Below the pieces are notes generated by a model. It saw only the letters and a program-made list of their open reading frames with translations, did not search any database and had not been told where the DNA came from. Shown here in pieces: positions 50,182-59,314 of a stretch of 64,000 bases of DNA (position 1 is the first letter of the stretch; every line of letters begins with the position of its first letter). This DNA is from Chloroflexota bacterium. Its GTDB lineage: Bacteria > Chloroflexota > Anaerolineae > Anaerolineales > Villigracilaceae. Made by a program: the position numbers and the translations under genes. Location: positions 5,482 to 69,481 of the forward strand of contig JAEWVF010000111.1 of the NCBI GenBank assembly GCA_023459215.1. The letters run 5' to 3'.

Positions 50182-52614
50182 TTATTCATACGCCAGGACT
50201 TCGCGGATGGTCAGGCGGGCGGCGTTACGCGCCGGTAGCACACTGGCCAGGGCCGAAAGCACCAAAACGACAGCCAACCAGATTAAATATCCGGTCGGGG
50301 TAAAGACTACATCAATGGGGGTCTCAAAAACTGCCAGACTTACGATCAGGGAGAGCAAATAGGTAAACGGGATCGACAGGAAAAGCCCCAAGAACCAGGA
50401 AATACTGCCAATCACCACGCCCTCGACGATAACCATGCGCATCACCTCGCGATCGGCGGCCCCAATCGCGCGCATGATGCCAATCTCGCGGGTGCGTTCG
50501 AGCACGTTCATACCCATTGTCCCGGTCAGGCCCATTGCGCCGACAATGGCGGTCAGCAAGGCCATAATCAACAGGAAGATGACCAGAATATCCAGACTTT
50601 CGGTGGCGTTCTTGAGCGCCGAAAGGCCCGGGCGCGCCTGGCGCAGTTTGTACCCGGCTTCGCGGAAGTGCTTGTCGAGCGCTTCGCTCATTTGGGCCTG
50701 GTAGGGCTGGTCGTGGCGATCGGTCACCACCCGGAAGGACACCGAACGCCCGGCCAGGTTGGTTTCGCGCGAAAAATACTCGTAGGTGCCGTAGGCAATC
50801 AACCCTTCACGGTCGATGAATTTGAAGAACCCGACGATTTCCCAGTTCTGCTCCCTGCCGCCGCTTTTGACTCGCAAGGTATCGCCCACTTTCAGGTTGG
50901 GGAAACTGCGCAGAATACCTTCCGTAATCGCAATTGAGCGCGTATCACCGGGTTGCAGCCAGCGACCCGAAACAGGATCAGCGTTCACCATCATGCTCCC
51001 GGCGGGCGGCGCCAGCACGGTCAGGTTTTCGGCCACTGTGCCATCCGGGTACAGGATTTCAGCAGTAGCAAAAGCCCAGCCTTCAACATCCACCACGCCC
51101 GGCACCTGGCGGGCAACCTTTTCGATTTCGCTGAGCCGGTAAGGCTCATCAAAGTCAAGGGTCACATCCGCGACAAAATAACGGCCCACGTTGTCCATGT
51201 AATCGAACAGGGTTGTGCGCACGTTGAAAACGGCGATAAAAATGGCTCCACCCATCGTCAGCGTGAACAGGGTCAGCGCCAGGCGGCTTTTGCGCCGGAA
51301 GGTGTTGCGCAGCGAGATTAACAGCGGACGAGGAAAGTGGATTCCGCGCCTTGCCAGGGCGGCCGTTGCCCGGTGCTGGAAGCGGTCGAAGGCCGATTCG
51401 CGGTGCGGACTCCCCGACGCCTGCCCGCCGCCATCGGAGGTTGTATCCCCGCTGATGGCGTTCAGCACGGTAATGCGCGAGCCGTTGATGACCGGCCAGA
51501 AACCGGCCAGGAGCGGCACCAGGATTCCGACTGCGATCTGGATGTAAAAAGCCAGCGGAACAATCCGGCGGCCAAGCAGCGTGAAGCCCAGTTTTTCGGC
51601 GATGAAATTGGACAATTCATAAGCGCCCCAGCCGCCTGCCGGGACAGCCAGCGCCAACGCCAACAGCCCAAAGGCCAGGATCAAAACCAGGTACATGCCA
51701 AAGACCTGGTTGCGCCGTCCGCCGACCAGCTTCATTACGCCGATGTGGCGCAGGTGTTGGTTGAGCAGGGCTGCCAGGGTATTTGCAATTAAGGAAGAGG
51801 ACAGGAACACAATCAACACGCCCAGCGCGAGCAGGATTCCCAGGACAGCGTTAACGGTTGAAGCCAGCGGATGTTCATTGGTCAGCGCTGTGCGTGAGCG
51901 CGCAACCGAAACACCGCTTTTTTCGATGCGGTCTTTTAGGTCTGCCGCTACCATGCGGATGTGGGCATCATCGTTTTCGTTTTCGCTGACTGTGGCATAA
52001 ACCCGATTGAAGGTGTTCGGTTGGCGCAGGGTCAGCAGCGTATCCATCGAGATGTAAACGAAGGGCGGGGCCAGGAAGTCATCTGCTCCGGTAGTCGGGT
52101 CTTGCGCGATGCCAACTACTTTTAGTGATTTGGTCGAGCCATCGGGTAGTTCAAAAAACACCGACTCGCCAATTGAAATATTAAATTCGTCCAACACCTT
52201 GCGTTCGAGCACCACCTCGTTCTTGCCGGGCAGGATCGAGCCTTCGAGCGGCGTCAGCAGGTTGATCTTGTTCTTTTCAAAATCATCGACCGCGACAATG
52301 TCAAGCGTTGTCCATTTGCTGCTGTCTTCGCGCCGGGCGCGGATGTTGAAGACTCGCCGCCCTTCGACATCCGCGATGCCAGGCGCATTTTCGATGGTTG
52401 CGAGGAAATCGCGTTCGAAATCATCCATGCGCAGTTCGATGTTGGCTGGTTTATTGGCGGCATAACTGGCGCTCATGTCATTTTCGATGATGACATATGC
52501 CCCGGAGATTACGCCAATCGAAAACACCCCCACGGCAATCGAAAAAACCACCAGCAGGGTGCGGGTCCAGTTTTCAAAAAGGTCAAGGAAAATCTTACGC
52601 CAACGAGGTTTCAT
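50182..52614 (-). CDS. Double-FtsX ABC permease (MacB/LolCE-like)
   Basis: An 810-residue permease with two MacB-type halves. Each has an N-terminal helix, an extracytoplasmic MacB_PCD-like domain and an FtsX domain with three helices (first FtsX about 265-390: VLGILLALGVLIVFLSSSLIANTL; second about 680-805: LVIFLLIMALLTAIVGAMGLTGTMG, with RTREIGIMRAIGAADREV). Eight predicted helices in total. This class works mechanically across the membrane, exporting peptides or lipids, or extracting lipoproteins. It lies between the two ATPase genes and the adaptor gene. Confidence 0.92.
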   Translation of the reverse strand: MKPRWRKIFLDLFENWTRTLLVVFSIAVGVFSIGVISGAYVIIENDMSASYAANKPANIELRMDDFERDFLATIENAPGIADVEGRRVFNIRARREDSSKWTTLDIVAVDDFEKNKINLLTPLEGSILPGKNEVVLERKVLDEFNISIGESVFFELPDGSTKSLKVVGIAQDPTTGADDFLAPPFVYISMDTLLTLRQPNTFNRVYATVSENENDDAHIRMVAADLKDRIEKSGVSVARSRTALTNEHPLASTVNAVLGILLALGVLIVFLSSSLIANTLAALLNQHLRHIGVMKLVGGRRNQVFGMYLVLILAFGLLALALAVPAGGWGAYELSNFIAEKLGFTLLGRRIVPLAFYIQIAVGILVPLLAGFWPVINGSRITVLNAISGDTTSDGGGQASGSPHRESAFDRFQHRATAALARRGIHFPRPLLISLRNTFRRKSRLALTLFTLTMGGAIFIAVFNVRTTLFDYMDNVGRYFVADVTLDFDEPYRLSEIEKVARQVPGVVDVEGWAFATAEILYPDGTVAENLTVLAPPAGSMMVNADPVSGRWLQPGDTRSIAITEGILRSFPNLKVGDTLRVKSGGREQNWEIVGFFKFIDREGLIAYGTYEYFSRETNLAGRSVSFRVVTDRHDQPYQAQMSEALDKHFREAGYKLRQARPGLSALKNATESLDILVIFLLIMALLTAIVGAMGLTGTMGMNVLERTREIGIMRAIGAADREVMRMVIVEGVVIGSISWFLGLFLSIPFTYLLSLIVSLAVFETPIDVVFTPTGYLIWLAVVLVLSALASVLPARNAARLTIREVLAYE

Positions 52615-52641
52615 AATTTGGGAAATGGGTGAACTATTCTT

Positions 52642-53738
<1,097 letters not shown>

Positions 53739-53742
<4 letters not shown>

Positions 53743-54728
53743 GCCCGCTTCTCCTTTTTATCGCTCTTCTTATCTTTCTTTTTCTTTTTGGGTTTCTCTT
53801 CCATCGGGCTGGCGTCCATCTCATCTGCCGGCTTCTTTTTCTTCTTTTTGTCTTTTTTCTTCTCTTTTTTCTCTTGCGGCCAGGCCCGGACGATTGGCTC
53901 TGCGGCTTCTTCTTTCATCACGTATTCATCTTCTGTTTTCTTGACATCTTCAGCCGGTTGTTCAATACGGATGGCTTTGGCGGTTGAAATCTCACTGATG
54001 TTCTCGAGGCGACCGACCTCCAATAATTTTTCGGCATGTTCCGCGACAATTTCGCCGTCGGCGATGACCAGGTGGCGGCTGAAACGCGGGGTCAGGCCGC
54101 TATCGTGCGTGACCATGACAATGGTTTTTCCGGCCTCAACCAGCTTTTCGAAAACATCGAAGATATGATCGGCGGTGACCGAATCCAGGCTGCCGGTCGG
54201 TTCATCGGCCACCAGGATGGCCGGGTCGTTGGCCAGGGCGCGGGCAATCGCCACACGCTGCTGCTGTCCGCCGGAAATGAAGGCTGGCAGCTTGTGGGCA
54301 TGCTCTTCAATTTCGACCAGGCGCAGCAGTTCCAGGGCGCGTTCACGGCTGCGGCGCGGATGGTAAAGTCCGCACAGGTCCATCGGCAGCATCACGTTTT
54401 CGAGCAGGGTCAGCATCGGCAGCAGTTGGAAAGACTGGTAAACCACCCCCATCGTTTGCCCGCGCCACAGGGCCAGGGCATCCTCGTTCAGGGTGTGGAC
54501 GGAAACTTCCTTCCCGGCGCGGACGATCACCTCGCCCGAAGTGGCGCGGTCGACCCCGGTCAGCATATTCAGCAGGGTCGACTTACCGGCCCCCGATTTG
54601 CCAACGATGCCCAGGAATTCCCTGGGCTGGATGTTCAAATCCAACCCGCGCAAGGCCGTGAAATCCCCGGCCTCGCTTGAGTAGGTTTTGACAACGTTGT
54701 GTAGCTCGATGAGCGGAAGTTGACTCAC
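53739..54728 (-). CDS. ABC ATPase with Lys-rich C-terminal tail
   Basis: A 329-residue MacB/LolD-type ATPase with canonical motifs: Walker A GKSGAGKST (43-51), signature SGGQQQR, Walker B LVADEPTGSLD, H-loop VTHD. After residue about 240 comes a low-complexity tail (residues 260-329) with many Lys/Glu and short runs such as EKKEKKKDKKKKKK, which may bind anionic partners or membranes. It is first in the operon; its promoter and the operator palindromes lie directly upstream. Confidence 0.9.
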
Positions 54729-54748
54729 GAATCCCTCGAAAAAGATAA

Positions 54749-54811
54749 TGGACTTTGTCCAGAAATAGACGATGTCTATTATAATGGGACTTAATCGCCT
54801 GTCAAGACAGG
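54749..54811. promoter_or_regulatory. Three palindromes in the TetR/ABC divergent promoter region
   Basis: TGGAC-TTT-GTCCA (54749-54761), ATAGAC-GAT-GTCTAT (54765-54779) and CCTGTC-AA-GACAGG (54798-54811). The first two share the core GACnnnGTC. The second overlaps the -10 TATAAT (54783-54778) of the minus promoter and the third covers its -35 TTGACA (54805-54800, 16-bp spacer). Repression by the TetR-type protein is likely. Confidence 0.75.
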
Positions 54812-54839
54812 TTGAAATTCTCTAGCAAATTTCTAATAT
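54812..54839 (+). promoter_or_regulatory. Promoter of the TetR-type gene
   Basis: TTGAAA (54812-54817) and TAATAT (54834-54839) are 16 bp apart. The ATG follows 11 nt after the -10, leaving at most a few untranslated bases and no ribosome-binding site. Confidence 0.65.
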
Positions 54840-54850
54840 AGGTTTGGCTC

Positions 54851-55504
54851 ATGGAAAAATCAAAAACCGACCGGCGTGTGTTGCGCACCCGCGCGGCCTT
54901 GCGGCAGGCCCTGATGGATCTGATCCGTGAAAAGGGTTATGATTCCCTGACTGTGGAAGAAATCACCCAACATGCAGACCTGGGGCGGGCTACTTTCTAC
55001 CTGCATTACAAAGACAAGGACGACTTGCTGCTCGAAGAATTCAGCCTTTTGGCCAGGGAGCGGGTGCAGGCTCTCTCCCAGGTGCCTTTTGCGGTTTGGC
55101 TGCCAGCTTCGAACGGGGAAGCGGGCGGGGCCGGACGCGAAAACAAACCTGTCCAGCCTTTCCTGTTGGTTTTCCAGCATGTGGCCGATAATGCCGAACT
55201 ATACCGTATCCTGCTAAAAAACCAGTCCTCCAACCGGATTGCCGGCCGAATTCGAGAGATTTTGATTGAGTCGATCAACGAATTTGTGCGCACAAAAGCC
55301 CAGACCGACCCGATCCCGATCCTGTTTGAGATTCCGGTCGATTTTTTGGCGGCTTATTTCAACGGGGCGCTGGTTAGCAGCATCGATTGGTGGCTCGAAA
55401 ACATGGAGCAGGTTTCGGTCGAAGAGATGACGCGCATGTTCCAGCGCCTGTTTTTCCCCGGCGCGCGCAAGATCATGGGCTTGACAAAACTGCAGGATGC
55501 CTGA
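54851..55504 (+). CDS. TetR-family transcriptional regulator
   Basis: A 217-residue regulator. N-terminal HTH (10-58, LRTRAALRQALMDLIREKGYDSLTVEEITQHADLGRATFYLHYKDKDDLL) and a C-terminal helical domain of the TetR_C type. It is divergent from the double-ATPase/FtsX operon and surrounded by three palindromes, so it most likely represses that operon and itself. The ligand is unknown. Confidence 0.92.
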   Translation: MEKSKTDRRVLRTRAALRQALMDLIREKGYDSLTVEEITQHADLGRATFYLHYKDKDDLLLEEFSLLARERVQALSQVPFAVWLPASNGEAGGAGRENKPVQPFLLVFQHVADNAELYRILLKNQSSNRIAGRIREILIESINEFVRTKAQTDPIPILFEIPVDFLAAYFNGALVSSIDWWLENMEQVSVEEMTRMFQRLFFPGARKIMGLTKLQDA

Positions 55505-55505
55505 T

Positions 55506-56168
55506 TCAGGCCTTGGGTTTGTAGACCCAGTCCCAGTTGGTGCCGGCCGCCCCGGAGTCGTAGGCGCGCTGGTCGATCAGGTGCAGTTCGGCAGCGGATT
55601 GGGCTGAAATCAACGGGACGGGTTTGCGGCGATAGAAAGCCGTATACAGTTTTCGCGCAGCGGATTCATCCCAGGCGTAGGGAGTTTGGTCGAAGCGTGA
55701 AATATCCAGCGGACGAGTGTAGCCGCGCAGGGCCTTGAGCTTGTCAACGCTGTAATAAACTTCGAAATAGCTCATCGCCAGCTCGCGCAGGGAGCGATAA
55801 ACCGGTTCGCGGAAACGCAGCCAGACGAAGTTCGATTTGGCGATGGCGCCCCAGCAGCCGTTGCGGCGGAAGAGCGCCAGCACATGGTCATCATCCAGTT
55901 TTTGACCGTTTTCATCGGCAGCCGGGACCAGGTCCAGAATTAATCCCGGTTCGCCCAGGCGGCGCAAGGCCAGGGCCGCCAGCAATCCGCCATCGAGACA
56001 GTGACACTGCCGGTTGCGCAGCACATCCAGCGGACAGCGGTCACGCTCTTCGCCGACGTAGGGAATGCTGTCGAGAAACGCCTGGATCTGGATCGGGCTG
56101 TTCAGTCCGCGCCAGGTTTCTGCCAACTCCGGCGAAAGCCGGGATTCGAATTCGCTCAATGGGTTCAT
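55506..56168 (-). CDS. Transglutaminase-like-fold protein of unknown function
   Basis: A 220-residue soluble protein. CHCLDGGLLAALALRRLG (Cys55/Cys57 with a following helix), DDDHVLALF (His95) and GAIAKSNFVWLR recall the Cys-His-Asp arrangement of transglutaminase-like proteases, although the third residue is not clear. The EPVYRSLRELAMSYFEVY block is a conserved feature of similar uncharacterised proteins. ATG 56168 has AGGAG upstream. It is convergent with the TetR gene, ending 2 bp from its stop codon. Confidence 0.82.
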   Translation of the reverse strand: MNPLSEFESRLSPELAETWRGLNSPIQIQAFLDSIPYVGEERDRCPLDVLRNRQCHCLDGGLLAALALRRLGEPGLILDLVPAADENGQKLDDDHVLALFRRNGCWGAIAKSNFVWLRFREPVYRSLRELAMSYFEVYYSVDKLKALRGYTRPLDISRFDQTPYAWDESAARKLYTAFYRRKPVPLISAQSAAELHLIDQRAYDSGAAGTNWDWVYKPKA

Positions 56169-56249
56169 CAAAATGCTCCTTTGCGGGCGTATTTTATCCT
56201 GATAACCTTATTCATGGCACTTCTGATAGATTTCGAGAGTGCCACAGCC

Positions 56250-56255
56250 TACAAT
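56250..56255 (+). promoter_or_regulatory. -10 element before the peroxiredoxin-like gene
   Basis: TACAAT ends 7 nt before ATG 56263 and no Shine-Dalgarno is seen, suggesting a leaderless transcript. Confidence 0.45.
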
Positions 56256-56262
56256 CAAAACC

Positions 56263-56868
56263 ATGCCAAGAAAAAACTATCTCAAATTCAATGATCTTGC
56301 GCCCGACCTGGATGTGCTGGACAGTGAAGGGCAGGCCATTCAACTCTCCTCGCTCTGGCAAGCCGGGCCGCTGGTGCTGGCGTTTACGCGCCATTTTGGC
56401 TGCCCGCAGTGCAAAGAGATGATGGATGAGCTTTACCAGGCCCAACCGCAACTGGCCGGCAAGGGACTCAACCTGGCGATTGTCACTCAGGGCACACCCG
56501 AGCAGGCCAAGGCCTTTTGCGCTGAACGCGCGCCGGGCGCAACCTGTCTGGCGGATGCCGAACGGGCCGTTTATCGCGCCTATGGTCTTGAGCGCGGCTC
56601 AGCCTGGCAGACTCTGCTCTCGCCCAATATCTGGAAGTCTAACCGGCGTTTGAAACGCGAAAAGGGTTTCAGCCCGGAGGCTCCGCCCCAAGGACAGGAT
56701 GCCTTTGTCATGTCTGGCACCTTTGTCATCGGGCCGGATGGGCGCATCCGCCTGCCGTATTACTATGAAGACATTGCCGACCATCCGCCGCTCGACCTGC
56801 TCCTGCATGGCCTGATGGGCATGGACTGGGGCAAGCCGCTGGAAGGGGCGATTACTCCCAATGAATAA
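56263..56868 (+). CDS. Peroxiredoxin-like (AhpC/TSA, Prx-like2) protein
   Basis: A 201-residue thioredoxin-fold protein. Residues 1-40 form the strand set (LKFNDLAPDLDVLDSEGQAIQL), then HFGCPQCKEM with Cys47 and Cys50, a CxxC arrangement rather than the single peroxidatic Cys of classic peroxiredoxins. It may reduce peroxides or act as a thiol redox carrier. ATG 56263 is used because an earlier GTG lies upstream of the likely promoter. Its last 8 bases overlap the next permease gene, so the two are co-expressed. Confidence 0.88.
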   Translation: MPRKNYLKFNDLAPDLDVLDSEGQAIQLSSLWQAGPLVLAFTRHFGCPQCKEMMDELYQAQPQLAGKGLNLAIVTQGTPEQAKAFCAERAPGATCLADAERAVYRAYGLERGSAWQTLLSPNIWKSNRRLKREKGFSPEAPPQGQDAFVMSGTFVIGPDGRIRLPYYYEDIADHPPLDLLLHGLMGMDWGKPLEGAITPNE

Positions 56869-58024
56869 TATTTCACTTGCCGCTTATCTTTCCTGGCAGG
56901 AGATTTGGCGCAACCGCGGACGGTTTTTCCTCGTCAGCCTGGTGATTGCGCTGATTACCCTGCTGGTCTTGTTTATTGCCGCCCTCGGCGAGGGGTTGGG
57001 CAATGCCAATCGCCAGTACATCTCGCGCCTGGATGCGCAAATGGTTGTTTTCCTGGAAAAGTCAGATTTCATCATCCCCGGCTCACGGGTGGAACGCTCC
57101 ACGGTTCGGGCGCTGCGACGTGTCGAAGGCGTAGCCGATGCGGGTGGAGTCGCCACGTCGAGCACGGCCATCCTGCTGCCGGACGGCGAGGTGCTCAAGG
57201 TTTCGCTGATCGGCATCGAGCCGGGACGCCCCGGCGACCCGGTTGTGACCCAGGGCCGCGCCATTTTGGGTGAGGACGCCCGCGAGGCCGTGGTGGATTT
57301 GAACGTTTTGCAGCGCTCGGATGTGAAGGTGGGCGATACCATCACAGTGCGCTCGACCCAGGGCACACGCGATGAGTTCTTCACCCTGAAGGTGGTCGGC
57401 GCGAGCGATGGGCAGTTGTATACCTTCCAGCCGTCGATTTTTGTGCCTTACGGAACCTGGGACCGGGTGCGCACCAAATCGGATGCGGAACTCGACCGGC
57501 CCAGCACCACGGTCAATGTGGCGGTGATCAGGCTGGAGCCGGGCGCCGATTTCGAGTCTGTCAGCGCGGCGATCCAGTCGCGGGTCGACAGCGTCGAAGT
57601 GGCCGACATCCAGACCACGATCGAGAATGTGCCGGGCTACTCGGCCCAGCAAGGCACGGTGCAGACCCAGGCTGTTTTCACCCTGCTGATTGGCGTGCTG
57701 GTGATTGGCGGCTTTTTCCAGATCCAGATTTTGCAGAAAGTCCCGCAGATTGGCGTACTCAAGGCGATTGGCGCTTCGAACGCGATGGTCGGGCTGGCGG
57801 CGGTGATGCAAATCATCATCACGACCACGCTCGGCGTGGCGCTGGGCAGTTCGCTGGCCTTCCTGTTCTCGCTCGGATTCCCGCCCACGGTGCCGATTGT
57901 TTTCAACGGGGTCAATTCCGCGATTGCGATTGCGGCCCTGCTGCTGATTGGCCCGGCCGGCGGCCTGGTTTCGACCTTCTACGCGGTCAAAATCGAACCG
58001 CTCAAAGCTCTGCGGCTATCGTAG
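56861..58024 (+). CDS. FtsX-domain ABC permease (DevC/MacB type)
   Basis: A 387-residue permease with one N-terminal helix (RFFLVSLVIALITLLVLFIAAL), an extracytoplasmic MacB_PCD-like domain (50-260) and a C-terminal FtsX domain of three helices (FTLLIGVLVIGGFFQIQIL, VGLAAVMQIIITTTLGVALGSSLAF, IAIAALLLIGPAGGLVSTFYAV). It pairs with the ATPase at 58180-58899. Unlike the larger operon at 49009-54728 there is no adaptor protein gene here. Confidence 0.92.
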   Translation: MNNISLAAYLSWQEIWRNRGRFFLVSLVIALITLLVLFIAALGEGLGNANRQYISRLDAQMVVFLEKSDFIIPGSRVERSTVRALRRVEGVADAGGVATSSTAILLPDGEVLKVSLIGIEPGRPGDPVVTQGRAILGEDAREAVVDLNVLQRSDVKVGDTITVRSTQGTRDEFFTLKVVGASDGQLYTFQPSIFVPYGTWDRVRTKSDAELDRPSTTVNVAVIRLEPGADFESVSAAIQSRVDSVEVADIQTTIENVPGYSAQQGTVQTQAVFTLLIGVLVIGGFFQIQILQKVPQIGVLKAIGASNAMVGLAAVMQIIITTTLGVALGSSLAFLFSLGFPPTVPIVFNGVNSAIAIAALLLIGPAGGLVSTFYAVKIEPLKALRLS

Positions 58025-58053
58025 TTGCGTGGAGTGCAACGACTCTTGTCGAT

Positions 58054-58126
58054 TGTCATTTCGAGCCGCTTTGCGGCGAGAAATCTTAAGCACGGGCAAG
58101 ATTTCTCGCTGTCGCTCGAAATGACA
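58054..58126. repeat. Dispersed inverted-repeat element, copy 1
   Basis: Terminal arms TGTCATTTCGAG and CTCGAAATGACA flank inner complementary words GCGAGAAATCTT and AAGATTTCTCGC. A second, 89-bp copy with the same arms and inner words is at 63769-63857. It lies between the FtsX permease and ATPase genes. Confidence 0.85.
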
Positions 58127-58179
58127 ATATTGGTTGAAATTTTGGGTTCCAAATGTTTCTGTATTAATAAGGTATCTCT

Positions 58180-58899
58180 ATGCCCCTTGCCCTTGAAGTA
58201 AAAAATGTTATCAAAACTTTTCAGTCTGATTCCGGCGAAATCCGCGCGGTGGACGATGTCTCGTTTGCGGTCGAAGCCGGTGAGTTCGTGGCCCTGGTCG
58301 GGCCGAGCGGTTCCGGCAAAACGACCATGCTCTCGATTTTGGCTGCCCTGCTGACCCCAACCAGCGGCGAAGTGTGCATCGATGGCGTCGATCTGGCCCA
58401 GATGAGTGAAACCGAACGGGTGGTTTTGCGCCGCCAGAAAATTGGCTTTACCTTCCAGTCGAACAACCTGATTCCCTACCTGACGGCCCAGGAGAACGTC
58501 GAATTGATGATTCGCTTAAACAACCGCTTCGACCGGGCCGCCAAAGTCCGTTCGTCCGAACTGCTCTCGCGCCTGGGGCTGGGCGAACGCCTGAACAACC
58601 TGCCGGCCCAGATGTCGGGCGGACAGCAGCAGCGCGTAGCCATTGCGCGCGCCCTCATCCATGCCCCGACGGTGGTGCTGGCCGACGAACCGACCGCCAG
58701 CCTGGACACCGAGCGCGCCTTCCAGGTGGTGCAAACCTTCCAGGCCCTCATCCACGAAAACAACCGCGCCGGAATCATGGTCACCCACGACCTGCGCATG
58801 TGCCAGTACGTTGACCGCGTGCTGCAAATGCGCGACGGCAAGCTGGTCAAGGTTTATGATACGCGTGAGGAGATACTGGCGCTGGCCAAGGGGGAGTGA
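58180..58899 (+). CDS. ABC transporter ATP-binding protein (DevA/LolD type)
   Basis: A 239-residue ATPase with canonical motifs: Walker A GPSGSGKTT, Q-loop FQSNN, signature MSGGQQQR, Walker B VVLADEPTASLD and the H-loop VTHD. It powers the preceding FtsX-type permease. It is 155 bp downstream, with the inverted-repeat element in between, yet the pair is in one direction and likely one unit. Confidence 0.94.
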   Translation: MPLALEVKNVIKTFQSDSGEIRAVDDVSFAVEAGEFVALVGPSGSGKTTMLSILAALLTPTSGEVCIDGVDLAQMSETERVVLRRQKIGFTFQSNNLIPYLTAQENVELMIRLNNRFDRAAKVRSSELLSRLGLGERLNNLPAQMSGGQQQRVAIARALIHAPTVVLADEPTASLDTERAFQVVQTFQALIHENNRAGIMVTHDLRMCQYVDRVLQMRDGKLVKVYDTREEILALAKGE

Positions 58900-59266
58900 G
58901 TAGGGAAAGCGTGAAAACATAAAAGCGTGAAAGCGTGAAAAAGGTAAATAACGTCGGTTCGGAATAAGAATCCCTGGCTAAATTTTGTAGTTTTTCTCGC
59001 GCAAAGTCGCAAAGTGCGCAAAGAAAATAAGGCTCTACCGTAATTAACGGGAATTTCACCACTGAGACACGGAGTCCGCAGAGAAAACGGCATTAAAAAC
59101 TCCGTGTTCTCAGCGTCTTCGTGGTTATCTTTTTTTAATTCAAAGCCCTTTCCCGTCAGAAACGGGAGAGTCGAAAATAATAAGACTTGGCGGTCTTTGC
59201 GGCTTTGCGTGAAAAATTTTTAGCGAAATCAGGCTCGGCATCTTTATCCCGAATTCGCGTACAGAA
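58900..59266. other. Intergenic region with repeats, no supported gene
   Basis: Direct repeats of AAAGCGTGAAA occur near 58908-58945. An inverted repeat (TGAGACACGGAGT at 59063-59075 with its near complement at 59099-59112) resembles a common intergenic palindrome. Words of the type GCGCAAAG and GTGCGCAAAG recur. ORFs here are short, overlap these repeats and lack ribosome sites. Confidence 0.6.
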
Positions 59267-59302
59267 AAGAGAGACGAGTTTTCAGGCTCGTCTCTCTTTT
59301 TT
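59267..59302. terminator. Terminator of the Hsp70-HEAT gene
   Basis: A 12-bp stem AAGAGAGACGAG/CTCGTCTCTCTT lies just past the minus-strand stop and has T or A runs on both sides. Nearly the same hairpin sequence recurs at 63216-63250. Confidence 0.85.
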
Positions 59303-59314
59303 GCTTCCTATAAT

